A stretch of 6,079 bases of DNA from Bacillus sp. (in: firmicutes) (GTDB taxonomy: Bacteria > Bacillota > Bacilli > Bacillales > Cytobacillaceae): the NCBI GenBank assembly GCA_003457145.1, contig DMSR01000501.1, positions 1 through 6,079 on the forward strand, in the 5' to 3' direction. Below the pieces are notes generated by a model, which searched no databases, had not been told where the DNA came from, and worked only from the letters and a program-made list of their open reading frames with translations. Positions 1-6,079 of the stretch are shown piece after piece; within the stretch, counting starts at the first letter, position 1; every line of letters starts with the position of its first letter. The position numbers were made by a program, and so were the translations under genes.

Positions 1-501
1 CAGCGAACCAACAGATAGATACAATGTCCGTAGATGAGCTTCCTGGAAGGGTGAGTTCATGGACATGAGGATAAAAATCAATTTGCCGCCATCGAGCGGC
101 CATATCGGCAGCAAGTTGAACAATAATACCATCAAATTGTATTCAATGAACAAGGTATACCATTTTTCAGGGAATATGCCACCCAAGAACAATAAATAGG
201 CTGCTGCCATCATCCACACATGCTGAAGAGGCCCTGACACCACGACAATAAGCTCCTCCTTTAAGGGCCTATTTCCGTGTTCATCCATTTCAGCAACGCC
301 GCCAAATGGCAATAAAGCTATTTTCTTTATTCTCCATGCAAAAAAAGAAGCTGCAGCACCATGTCCCATTTCATGAACAAAAATAATCAGCAGCACCATC
401 ATTAGCTCTATAAAATGCGCAGTTGCCACAGCTAGGGCAATTACTATCCATAACAGAGGATGAATCCGTATTTTTCTTAATAAGTCAGAGATTTTATTCA
501 A
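1..501 (-). CDS. spoIVFB: SpoIVFB, intramembrane metalloprotease for pro-sigma-K, N-terminal 167 residues
   Basis: The N-terminal 167 residues of a site-2-protease-type intramembrane zinc protease (288 in B. subtilis); the window edge cuts it. It cleaves the pro-sequence of pro-sigma-K in the mother cell. The zinc motif HEMGH lies at residues 43-47 (H43, E44, H47), and the third ligand is in NLLPIWPLDGGK with D137. These numbers equal those of B. subtilis SpoIVFB. Conserved LLPFGG (63-68) and GNRPLKEE (76-83) are also present. Membrane segments are visible at about 15-30, 33-50, 84-107 and 116-132; later ones and the CBS domain lie outside the window. The TTG start overlaps the spoIVFA stop as TTGAATAA (8 nt) and follows an AGGTGATC site. 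It gives the family start (M)NK-DLL-KI-HPLLWI. It was absent from the simple ATG view because it begins with TTG and is truncated. Confidence 0.95.
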   Translation of the reverse strand, partial: MNKISDLLRKIRIHPLLWIVIALAVATAHFIELMMVLLIIFVHEMGHGAAASFFAWRIKKIALLPFGGVAEMDEHGNRPLKEELIVVVSGPLQHVWMMAAAYLLFLGGIFPEKWYTLFIEYNLMVLLFNLLPIWPLDGGKLIFILMSMNSPFQEAHLRTLYLSVGSL

Positions 502-1270
502 ACTTGATCACCTGAACGGGATTGATAAAATCATCCCCTTTTTTTATGGCGAAATAAAAGGAACCTTTAGCACCGTCCTCGCTGTCCATCGCTGTTCCAA
601 CCTTAGAGCCTTTTGAAATATATTCATACAGGGTCACCTCAATTCCATCGAGGTTCCCGTACCATGTCTCACTCTTATCAGCATGCTGGACAATAACCGT
701 TTTCCCAAAACCGTCCTTTATGCCGACAAAGTGGACGAGCCCCTCGTTCATTGCCTCAACCCCGGCGCCTTTTCCCGTTTCAATCATGATCCTTTGGCCG
801 TTGTCTCCGAAATCCTCCAGGATTCTGCCTGAAGCCGGCAATGCGTACTGGTTATGTCTGTCAACTGCTTCGCTGTCTCCCTCTCCTTTATTTTTAACAG
901 GAAGAAGTGCGAGCGGTTTTCCAAATTGATTTTCATACCAATCAGAAACAGCGGCAAACTGGAATTCTTGCACCATCGTTTGCTTAATGTAATTTTGTGC
1001 TGTTTCTGCCTTGTCAGAGGGGCTGCGGAAAAGAATTGCCACAATCAAAACAAGGCAAGCTGACGCCAGAATCTTGAATAAAAATACTTCCTTTTTGAAT
1101 AGAGGATGGCTTCCCTCATCAGGACCGAAGTCGTATGATGGAATCCGGTCGAAGCCATGCCGTTCTTCTTCAGAATAAAACAGACGGCGATGGTTCACTT
1201 TCTCCATTCTTTCTCGTTCTTTTTTCCTCTTTAACATTCTTTTGCGCATGTCTTCTGTTCTCGAGCTCAT
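494..1270 (-). CDS. spoIVFA: SpoIVFA, stage IV sporulation regulator of pro-sigma-K processing
   Basis: A 258-residue bitopic protein (264 in B. subtilis) of the mother-cell membrane around the forespore. With BofA it holds the protease SpoIVFB inactive until forespore signalling proteases act. A very basic N-terminal cytoplasmic part (1-60, starting MSSRTEDMRKRMLKRKKERER) precedes one membrane segment (about 63-82, FLFKILASACLVLIVAILF). A region with QEFQFAAVSDWYENQFGKPLALLP (101-124) follows, then a LytM/M23-like beta domain (about 144-256). That domain looks catalytically dead: it keeps VQHAD (H196 region), but the second histidine of the peptidase HxH motif is Asn in WYGNL and the first zinc-ligand motif is absent. 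The ATG at 1270 was chosen because it matches the family start and has a G-rich site (GGTGGGG, 1276-1282). The in-frame ATG at 1297 would lie only about 4 nt into the predicted transcript. The stop overlaps spoIVFB. Confidence 0.95.
   Translation of the reverse strand: MSSRTEDMRKRMLKRKKERERMEKVNHRRLFYSEEERHGFDRIPSYDFGPDEGSHPLFKKEVFLFKILASACLVLIVAILFRSPSDKAETAQNYIKQTMVQEFQFAAVSDWYENQFGKPLALLPVKNKGEGDSEAVDRHNQYALPASGRILEDFGDNGQRIMIETGKGAGVEAMNEGLVHFVGIKDGFGKTVIVQHADKSETWYGNLDGIEVTLYEYISKGSKVGTAMDSEDGAKGSFYFAIKKGDDFINPVQVIKFE
506..513 (-). promoter_or_regulatory. Ribosome binding site for the TTG start of spoIVFB, inside spoIVFA
   Basis: AGGTGATC, complementary to the 16S rRNA 3' end, lies within the last spoIVFA codons just before TTG at 501 (6 nt between AGGTGA and TTG). 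It supports the non-ATG, coupled start. Confidence 0.75.
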
Positions 1271-1288
1271 CCTATCCCCACCAATCCC

Positions 1289-1309
1289 CTTGTACATAGT
1301 TAGTACAAG
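1289..1309. repeat. Dyad element CTTGTAC-N7-GTACAAG at the spoIVF transcription start
   Basis: A perfect 7-bp inverted repeat with a 7-nt spacer overlaps the last 2 bases of the sigma-E -10 element and covers the predicted start point near 1300. The upstream arm would be largely untranscribed, so it fits a DNA operator better than an mRNA hairpin. No regulator is identified. Confidence 0.5.
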
Positions 1310-1336
1310 TCTATGACCTGTCCAACAGGGTTATGA
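1308..1336 (-). promoter_or_regulatory. Sigma-E promoter of the spoIVF operon
   Basis: On the minus strand TCATAAC (1330-1336, 5 of 7 to kmATATT) is followed after exactly 14 bp by CATAGACT (1308-1315, 7 of 8 to CATACAHT). This is the spacing typical of sigma-E. The predicted start near 1300 lies about 30 nt before the chosen spoIVFA ATG. The spoIVF operon of B. subtilis is known to be expressed in the mother cell by sigma-E, which supports the call. Confidence 0.8.
1316..1325 (-). promoter_or_regulatory. Candidate SpoIIID binding site within the sigma-E promoter spacer
   Basis: TTGGACAGGT fits the SpoIIID consensus WWRRACARnY at every position and lies between the -35 and -10 elements. A bound protein there would most simply repress. 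The motif is short (about 1 match per 4 kb per strand by chance), so placement is the main support. Confidence 0.5.
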
Positions 1337-1398
1337 CAAAAACAGATGAACGTCAAAAGCTATTCAAGTTAGAAAATAGATATACCCTTTTCCCGGAC

Positions 1399-1445
1399 AA
1401 AAAAAAACGCCTGACCTCGAAACAGTTATGCCTAGAGGTCGGGCG
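1399..1445 (-). terminator. Rho-independent terminator after minD
   Basis: On the minus strand CGCCCGACCTC (1435-1445) can pair with GAGGTCAGGCG (1408-1418), an 11-bp stem with one C-A mismatch and a 16-nt loop. Nine T residues follow at once (1399-1407). It ends the mre-min unit and insulates spoIVFAB. The plus strand has no matching T-tract, so it acts one way. Confidence 0.93.
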
Positions 1446-1452
1446 CCAATCT

Positions 1453-2256
1453 TTAACGGGCTCCGAAAAATTTCTTGATTTTTGAAAACACGCCTTTATC
1501 GGCGGAATCTAGCTGCTGCAATGGAACAGATTCTCCAAGTATTCTTCTGGCGATGTTCCTGTAGGCAATCGAGGCTTTGCTATTAGGATTCAAAGCAATC
1601 GGTTCACCGTGGTTGGATGCTTTAATTACCTCATCATCATCTGCAACGATACCGATTAAGTCGATAGAAAGATGCGTAGTGATTTCGTCAACATCAAGCA
1701 TATCGCCATTTTTCATCATATGGCTGCGAATCCGGTTGATGACAAGCTTCGGCGCTTCAACATTTTCTTCTTTTTCAAGCAAACCGATGATCCTGTCAGC
1801 GTCCCTTACTGCCGAGACTTCAGGAGTAGTGACCACAATCGCCCTGTCAGCGCCAGCGACGGCATTTTTGTAGCCTTGTTCGATTCCTGCAGGGCAATCG
1901 ATGATGATATAATCATAGTCTTGTTTCAGTTCATTGATCAACTTTTTCATTTGTTCCGGCTGGACTGCTGTTTTATCACTAGTCTGGGCAGCAGGAAGCA
2001 AATATAAGAGATCGTCGAAGCGTTTATCTTTTACAAGCGCCTGATGAATCTTGCATCTGCCATCAATAACGTCCACAAGATCATAGATTATACGATTTTC
2101 AAGCCCCATGACAACGTCTAAATTACGCAAGCCGATATCTGTATCGACGAGGCAGACTCTTTTGCCTTGAAGTGCCAAAGCTGTACCAATATTAGCAGAA
2201 GTTGTCGTTTTGCCAACTCCGCCTTTTCCGGATGTAACTACGATCGCTTCTCCCAC
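1453..2256 (-). CDS. minD: MinD, septum-site determining ATPase
   Basis: A 267-residue ParA/MinD-type P-loop ATPase (268 in B. subtilis). ATP-bound dimers sit on the membrane and recruit MinC to block division near the poles. The deviant Walker A motif is SGKGGVGKTT (9-18), with signature lysine K11 and K16. LVDTDIGLRNLDVVMGLENR follows (36-55), then Walker B YIIIDCPAG (116-124, D120) and VVADDDEV-type loops near 204-210. The C-terminal membrane-targeting amphipathic helix is GVFSKIKKFFGAR (255-267), with basic and Phe/Ile residues on separate faces. The GTG start gives the family N-terminus (M/V)GEAIVVTSGKGG and has an AAGGAGG site. No minE follows; in Bacillus polar placement is given by DivIVA and MinJ encoded elsewhere. 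A terminator begins 8 nt after the stop. Confidence 0.98.
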   Translation of the reverse strand: MGEAIVVTSGKGGVGKTTTSANIGTALALQGKRVCLVDTDIGLRNLDVVMGLENRIIYDLVDVIDGRCKIHQALVKDKRFDDLLYLLPAAQTSDKTAVQPEQMKKLINELKQDYDYIIIDCPAGIEQGYKNAVAGADRAIVVTTPEVSAVRDADRIIGLLEKEENVEAPKLVINRIRSHMMKNGDMLDVDEITTHLSIDLIGIVADDDEVIKASNHGEPIALNPNSKASIAYRNIARRILGESVPLQQLDSADKGVFSKIKKFFGAR

Positions 2257-2257
2257 T

Positions 2258-2938
2258 TTAGCGGCCTCCTTCAAATCTGGTTAAATTAGGTCTTTTTCGC
2301 ATTAATACTTGTAATCTATCAACAACAATCTGTTGATTGTCAGATATGTAAGCACATTCCATCGCCCTGTTCTCATCCTCCTGGACGTGATCCGGAGCCC
2401 GGTTAATACAATCGCTGATTCGCAATTGTGACGGTTTCATACTAGAAGCGGCAATTACCGCTTTATCATTCCCATTATAACCGGCATGTGCGATTCCCTT
2501 CAATGCACCCATGATGAAGATATTCCCTGTCGCTTTTACCGTACCGCCTGGATTCACATCTCCAATTAGCAGCAAATCCCCAACGACTTCAAGGATCTGT
2601 CCTGATCGAATCACCCTGGCAACAGAAACAATTTCAGCTTCCTGTCTGCGCTGCTCAGCTTCAGCCTTTGTAATTACGTTAGTTTCAAGATCCTCAACGA
2701 ATAAATTCCTTTTTTGGCGTATAAGTTCTTTCAGCTCTTCCTGCTGATCATGAGTGAGGTATCTATTTCCCGCCTTCACCTTAACTGAGAGCAATTGCTG
2801 CTCCTCTTGGACACGGGATGAATTGGATAGCTTCCTGTCGAGCTCTTTCTTTAATTCTTCATAGGAGCAGGAATCATCTAAATGGAGCGTGAGTCCATCT
2901 TTAGTCCCTTTTATTGTCACATTTTGTGTTTTTTTCAT
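2258..2938 (-). CDS. minC: MinC, septum-site determining FtsZ inhibitor
   Basis: A 226-residue protein, identical in length to B. subtilis MinC. It antagonises FtsZ ring assembly away from midcell when recruited to the membrane by MinD. The N-terminal domain (about 1-100) opens with [16 protein letters not shown], typical of the family. The C-terminal beta-helix domain (about 103-226) carries RSGQ (111-114), a conserved motif linked to MinD binding, then [34 protein letters not shown] (120-153). The ATG at 2938 has a GAGGTGA site 9 nt upstream (2948-2954). The last codons (GAA GGA GGC CGC TAA) contain the minD ribosome site, and only 1 nt separates the minC stop from the minD start. It can be read from the sigma-H promoter and probably also by readthrough from the mre genes, since no terminator separates mreD from minC. 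Confidence 0.97.
   Translation of the reverse strand: MKKTQNVTIKGTKDGLTLHLDDSCSYEELKKELDRKLSNSSRVQEEQQLLSVKVKAGNRYLTHDQQEELKELIRQKRNLFVEDLETNVITKAEAEQRRQEAEIVSVARVIRSGQILEVVGDLLLIGDVNPGGTVKATGNIFIMGALKGIAHAGYNGNDKAVIAASSMKPSQLRISDCINRAPDHVQEDENRAMECAYISDNQQIVVDRLQVLMRKRPNLTRFEGGR
2265..2271 (-). promoter_or_regulatory. Ribosome binding site deciding the GTG start of minD
   Basis: AAGGAGG, within the last codons of minC, lies 8 nt before GTG at 2256. It rules out the in-frame TTG at 2274, which would put the site inside the gene. Confidence 0.85.
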
Positions 2939-2965
2939 ACTGGATGTTCACCTCAATGATAAAAG

Positions 2966-2995
2966 AAATTCGACAAGCACATGCCAAATTCCTTT
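2966..2995 (-). promoter_or_regulatory. Sigma-H promoter of minCD
   Basis: On the minus strand AAAGGAATT (2987-2995) fits the sigma-H -35 consensus RnAGGAwWW at every defined position. After 12 bp, GTCGAATTT (2966-2974) fits the -10 consensus RnnGAATWW completely. The predicted start near 2960 leaves a leader of about 22 nt carrying the minC Shine-Dalgarno. The site lies in the 85-nt mreD-minC gap. From memory, minCD belongs to the sigma-H regulon in B. subtilis, which agrees with this site. Confidence 0.85.
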
Positions 2996-3023
2996 ATTTG
3001 AATAGGCGGGATAGAGAATTTTC

Positions 3024-3542
3024 TCAATCATTTCGCAGCCTGTCAGCAGCTTTTTCGAACTGCTTTTTGAAAAAATATGCAGCCAAAACGATAAACGACA
3101 GATTTAAAATCAGTGTCGGAATAAGCCTTATACTAACAAAAGAACTGAAGTTCAGCTCGGTAACCTTAATTAAATACATCATTTCATAGGCACCTATTTC
3201 AAGAAAAGCAATGCCAATTAGAGATAGTACAGAGACAATCATAATATTTGTTTGTAGTACTCTCATCATATTGGCAAAGATATAAGCTATTAATGGGAAC
3301 ATGAATAAATAGATCCCAATGATTTCTGTATAAACAACATCAAAAAGAAGTCCAAAAATAAAGCCATAAATGATTCCATGCTTAGGGCTTAAATAGGCAG
3401 TCAAGAAAAGGATGCCGGCCATAAGGAAGTGCGGTGCAAGGATCCGGTCATTACTGAACACCGAAACAGGCAGAAGCTCTACAAATAAACTTTCCAATAT
3501 AAACAGGAAAACGAATAGGATTGGCAGCGAGAAACGGTTCAA
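3024..3542 (-). CDS. mreD: MreD, rod-shape determining integral membrane protein
   Basis: A 172-residue, strongly hydrophobic protein, the same length as B. subtilis MreD. MreD is a multi-span membrane partner of MreC in the elongation complex; its precise biochemical role is unclear. About five or six membrane segments are visible: roughly residues 5-24, 37-53, 56-73, 75-93, 99-118 and 138-157. The family-typical region PHFLMAGILFLTAY...KHGIIYGFIFGLLFDVVYTEIIGIYLF spans about 37-80. The C-terminus is short and charged (KKQFEKAADRLRND). The start is a TTG that overlaps the mreC stop as TTGA, backed by an AGGAGG site 7 nt upstream and by alignment with the MKRF-type start of the family. No later ATG keeps the first membrane segment intact. 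A separate sigma-H-type promoter begins just after its stop. Confidence 0.95.
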   Translation of the reverse strand: MNRFSLPILFVFLFILESLFVELLPVSVFSNDRILAPHFLMAGILFLTAYLSPKHGIIYGFIFGLLFDVVYTEIIGIYLFMFPLIAYIFANMMRVLQTNIMIVSVLSLIGIAFLEIGAYEMMYLIKVTELNFSSFVSIRLIPTLILNLSFIVLAAYFFKKQFEKAADRLRND

Positions 3543-4420
3543 TCTCCTTCCTCCTCGCCTTCACTATCTTCGGTAAAATCAACGGAACCCATGACTTTTT
3601 TCACGACCATCACGTGTTCAAGGTCATATAGATTGGCTTCTGGCTTTACATAGGCCGTTTGGTTGAGTCCGAATTCATCAGGAACCACCTTCACAACCTT
3701 TCCAATTGGAAGGGCCTTTGGAAACACTCCTCCCAATCCGGATGTAATTACATTCTGTCCTTTTTCCACCTTGGCATCATATGGAAGACCTTTCAACAGC
3801 AATAATTCTTGCTCTCTATCAAAACCTTCGATCGTACCGTGAAGCTCTTCTTCACCTTGAAGCAGGGCTGCAATGCGATTAGTTTGATCAAGCGCGCTGA
3901 CGAGCTGTACGGTTGAAGAAAAAGGAGTCGTACTCTTTACTTTTCCAATTAATCCACGTGCAGTGATCACAGCCATATTTTTTTCAATACCATCTGATTT
4001 TCCTTTATTGATGATGATCAGCTCATTCCATCGCTCCGGGTTGCGGGCAATGACAACAGCTTGTTTCGGTTCATAGTCTGCAAGTGACTCTTTTTTATCT
4101 AAAATTTCCTGAAGCTCCTCGTTGTCTTTTTCAAGGGAATATACTTTAGCTTCAAGGCGGGCCATATCATTTAGTCGTGTCTTTAATTCTTTATTTTCTT
4201 GATATGTATTTTGCAAGTCTTGAAGGTTTTCGAAAAAGCCGGCAACAAAATGCGCAGGCCTGGAAACAAGAGATTGCACCCAACTGGTCGAGTCTTTTAC
4301 AAACTGCTCCGGCCAGGACAATTCTTCCCTCTCCCTTAGAGAAAAACCAATCAATGCCACGAGGACTATAATACTGACAAGCAGCATTATCAGGCGTTTA
4401 TTAAAAAAGAACTGTGGCAT
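3539..4420 (-). CDS. mreC: MreC, cell-shape scaffold protein
   Basis: A 293-residue bitopic membrane protein that links cytoplasmic MreB filaments to peptidoglycan synthases outside the membrane. It has a short basic cytoplasmic start (MPQFFFNKR), one membrane segment (about residues 9-28), an extracellular coiled coil (about 64-112, rich in Glu, Lys, Leu and Asn) and the MreC beta-domain (about 115-275). The beta-domain carries the family sequences VIARNPERWNE, INKG-SDGI-KNMAV, LIGKV and ITSGLGGVFPKALPIGKV. An acidic tail, DFTEDSEGEEEGD, ends the protein. Length matches the family (290 in B. subtilis). The ATG at 4420 was chosen for its GAGGTG site and the family-like MP...NKRL start. The stop codon overlaps the mreD start by 4 nt (TTGA), and the codons for the acidic tail also contain the mreD ribosome site. 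Confidence 0.96.
   Translation of the reverse strand: MPQFFFNKRLIMLLVSIIVLVALIGFSLREREELSWPEQFVKDSTSWVQSLVSRPAHFVAGFFENLQDLQNTYQENKELKTRLNDMARLEAKVYSLEKDNEELQEILDKKESLADYEPKQAVVIARNPERWNELIIINKGKSDGIEKNMAVITARGLIGKVKSTTPFSSTVQLVSALDQTNRIAALLQGEEELHGTIEGFDREQELLLLKGLPYDAKVEKGQNVITSGLGGVFPKALPIGKVVKVVPDEFGLNQTAYVKPEANLYDLEHVMVVKKVMGSVDFTEDSEGEEEGD
3550..3555 (-). promoter_or_regulatory. Ribosome binding site for the TTG start of mreD, inside mreC
   Basis: AGGAGG lies within the mreC Glu-Glu codons, 7 nt before the TTG at 3542-3540. This full-strength site supports the non-ATG start, and its place inside mreC suggests translational coupling. Confidence 0.75.
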
Positions 4421-4425
4421 GATGA

Positions 4426-4431
4426 CACCTC
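4426..4431 (-). promoter_or_regulatory. Ribosome binding site deciding the mreC start
   Basis: GAGGTG sits 5 nt before the ATG at 4420. It selects this ATG over the in-frame TTG at 4507, which has no comparable site upstream. Confidence 0.75.
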
Positions 4432-4609
4432 GTAATCTAAAAAGTAATAAGAAAAGCGATAGCCCCTTTATCAGCCCCCGGCAAGTGCTGCCAACTAAAA
4501 CCTTCAATGCCTGTTGCTGTCAGGTTTAGTAAACAAAGGCCATTAGTGAAGTCACTCCCAGACTTCATTATCGAGCCCCAAAAGTGCCAGGCGCTTGAGC
4601 TATACACTA

Positions 4610-4637
4610 ATCATAGTAAGGAAATTTATACTGTCTT
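4610..4637 (-). promoter_or_regulatory. Weak candidate sigma-A promoter ahead of mreC
   Basis: On the minus strand AAGACA (4632-4637, 4 of 6 to TTGACA) is followed after 16 bp by TATGAT (4610-4615, 5 of 6). It lies in the long mreB-mreC gap, about 190 nt before the mreC start, where an internal promoter would make sense. The match is poor enough to occur by chance in AT-rich DNA, so this is only a candidate. Confidence 0.2.
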
Positions 4638-4646
4638 TAAACATAA

Positions 4647-4692
4647 TAAGAGAGCAGGGAAGTTGGAATAAATCCCGCTTCCCTTCCTCTTA
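4647..4692 (-). repeat. Hairpin immediately after the mreB stop (possible attenuator or processing site)
   Basis: Beginning at the base after the mreB stop codon, a two-part stem can form. An outer 6-bp helix (TAAGAG with CTCTTA) and an inner 6-bp helix (GGGAAG with CTTCCC) are separated by a 3/4-nt internal loop and closed by a 15-nt loop. The following bases (TTATGTTTAAAG) contain no real U-tract, so this is not a convincing Rho-independent terminator. It could be a partial attenuator or an mRNA 3'-end stabiliser that uncouples mreB levels from mreCD. Confidence 0.5.
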
Positions 4693-5775
<1,083 letters not shown>

Positions 5776-5831
5776 TTAAGATGATTGTTTATAAGCAGAT
5801 TTTATGACAAATGATAATTACGCCCGCAAAA

Positions 5832-5861
5832 ATCATAAATTATATTATATCCCAACGTCAA
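5832..5861 (-). promoter_or_regulatory. Probable sigma-A promoter of the mre operon
   Basis: On the minus strand a TTGACG -35 element (5856-5861, 5 of 6 consensus) is followed after 18 bp by TATGAT (5832-5837, 5 of 6). The spacer holds two overlapping TATAAT-like sequences (GATATAATATAAT), but these lie only 6 and 11 bp from the TTGACG, so they cannot pair with it. The -35 begins 14 nt after the radC stop. The predicted start near 5825 would leave an mRNA leader of about 110 nt before mreB. Assignment is by motif only. Confidence 0.6.
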
Positions 5862-5875
5862 TTAAAATCATAGTA

Positions 5876-6079
5876 TCATACATACCCTTTTTCCTTTAAA
5901 CTAACATATTTATTTTCCCCAATAATCAAATGGTCGAGCAATTCTATCCCGACAATTTTGCCTGCTTCAGATAATCGCTTAGTGACATCGATATCCTCCC
6001 TGCTCGGGGTCGGATCCCCTGATGGGTGGTTATGGACACAAATAACAGAGGCTGCTGACCTGCGAACGGCTTCCTTGTG
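5876..6079 (-). CDS. radC: RadC (JAMM/MPN-domain protein), C-terminal 67 residues, 5' end outside window
   Basis: The reading frame enters at the window edge and runs 67 codons to a TGA at 5876-5878. It contains the RadC/JAMM metal-binding signature: [17 protein letters not shown] supplies the H-x-H pair, the serine and the downstream aspartate of the H-x-H-x(7)-S-x(2)-D type motif. The conserved RadC tail [20 protein letters not shown] follows. The family is about 225-230 residues, so roughly 70% of the gene is missing. RadC was once linked to DNA repair, but that assignment is disputed and its cellular role is not settled; the fold is that of a JAB1/MPN metalloprotease-like domain. The position directly upstream of mreB is the same as in B. 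subtilis. No terminator-like hairpin with a T-tract follows the stop, so readthrough into mreB is possible. Identification is confident; function is uncertain. Confidence 0.95.
   Translation of the reverse strand, partial: HKEAVRRSAASVICVHNHPSGDPTPSREDIDVTKRLSEAGKIVGIELLDHLIIGENKYVSLKEKGYV

Larger units (their letters stand above)
4421..4692 (-). other. Long structured mreB-mreC intergenic region, no gene seen
   Basis: Two adjacent genes of the same operon are separated here by 272 nt. I see no convincing small gene: the mreC frame is open upstream to a TTG at 4507, but that codon has no Shine-Dalgarno and the extension is unlike MreC. The gap holds the hairpin after mreB, a perfect 11-nt palindrome GTTTA-G-TAAAC (4524-4534), a 7-bp inverted repeat TGAAGTC-N7-GACTTCA (4547-4567) and, overlapping it, AGTGA-AG-TCACT (4545-4556). 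A GTGCCAGGCGC near-palindrome lies at about 4583-4593. The last 12 nt carry the mreC ribosome site. Its role is unknown; a degenerated intergenic repeat or an mRNA processing region would fit. Confidence 0.5.

Noticed and set aside
1271..1297. Upstream ATG for SpoIVFA at 1297
   Set aside because: It lacks a ribosome site and would lie almost at the predicted transcript 5' end; the family N-terminus begins at 1270.
1271..1452. Search for a minE or other small gene between minD and spoIVFA
   Set aside because: The 182-nt gap is taken up by the terminator and the sigma-E promoter region; I saw no open frame with a ribosome site.
2257..2274. TTG start for MinD at 2274
   Set aside because: The AAGGAGG site is inside this extension and points to GTG at 2256.
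3014..3025. Palindrome GAGAA-TT-TTCTC at the mreD stop, considered as a terminator
   Set aside because: It has only 5-bp AT-rich arms with a 2-nt centre and no T-tract, so it cannot form a stable terminator hairpin.
4421..4507. N-terminal extension of MreC from TTG at 4507
   Set aside because: There is no Shine-Dalgarno before the TTG, the extra 29 residues are unlike MreC, and the ATG at 4420 has a GAGGTG site and a family-like start.
5876..5888. CATACATA on the plus strand near the radC stop, resembling a sigma-E -10
   Set aside because: It has no fitting -35 and no plus-strand gene downstream; it would only run antisense into radC.

Overview
This window is a conserved chromosomal block from an endospore-forming Bacillaceae bacterium (Bacillus sensu lato). 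The order radC-mreB-mreC-mreD-minC-minD-spoIVFA-spoIVFB is the arrangement known from Bacillus subtilis. The proteins resemble the B. subtilis ones closely in length and motifs but are clearly divergent, so this is probably another Bacillus-related genus or species. Every gene lies on the minus strand, so transcription runs from high to low coordinates. Plus-strand open frames are antisense shadows.

Layout in transcription order: (1) the 3' end of radC (6079-5876), cut by the window edge. (2) A 160-nt gap with a plausible sigma-A promoter (5832-5861) feeding mreB. (3) mreB (5715-4693), then an unusually long 272-nt structured gap, then mreC (4420-3539) and mreD (3542-3024), which overlap by 4 nt. 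(4) An 85-nt gap with a full-consensus sigma-H promoter (2966-2995), then minC (2938-2258) and minD (2256-1453), 1 nt apart. (5) A Rho-independent terminator (1399-1445). (6) A sigma-E-type promoter (1308-1336) with a consensus SpoIIID box in its spacer, then spoIVFA (1270-494) and the start of spoIVFB (501-1), which overlap by 8 nt and run off the window.

How the genes work together: MreB, MreC and MreD form the elongation complex that directs lateral-wall synthesis. MinC and MinD form the division inhibitor that keeps FtsZ away from the poles. No minE is present, as expected for a Bacillus-type DivIVA/MinJ system. SpoIVFA and SpoIVFB belong to the mother-cell complex that controls intramembrane cleavage of pro-sigma-K late in sporulation. 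The promoters make the block a growth-to-sporulation series: housekeeping (sigma-A) for mre, early sporulation (sigma-H) for min, and mother cell (sigma-E) for spoIVF, with a terminator insulating the last unit.

Starts were refined using Shine-Dalgarno sites and family N-termini: mreB 5715, mreC 4420, mreD 3542 (TTG), minC 2938, minD 2256 (GTG), spoIVFA 1270, spoIVFB 501 (TTG). I found no mobile element, CRISPR array, tRNA, rRNA or foreign gene, and no new multi-gene system. The points most worth a second look are regulatory: the sigma-E/SpoIIID promoter with its dyad, the sigma-H promoter of minCD, and the structured mreB-mreC gap.
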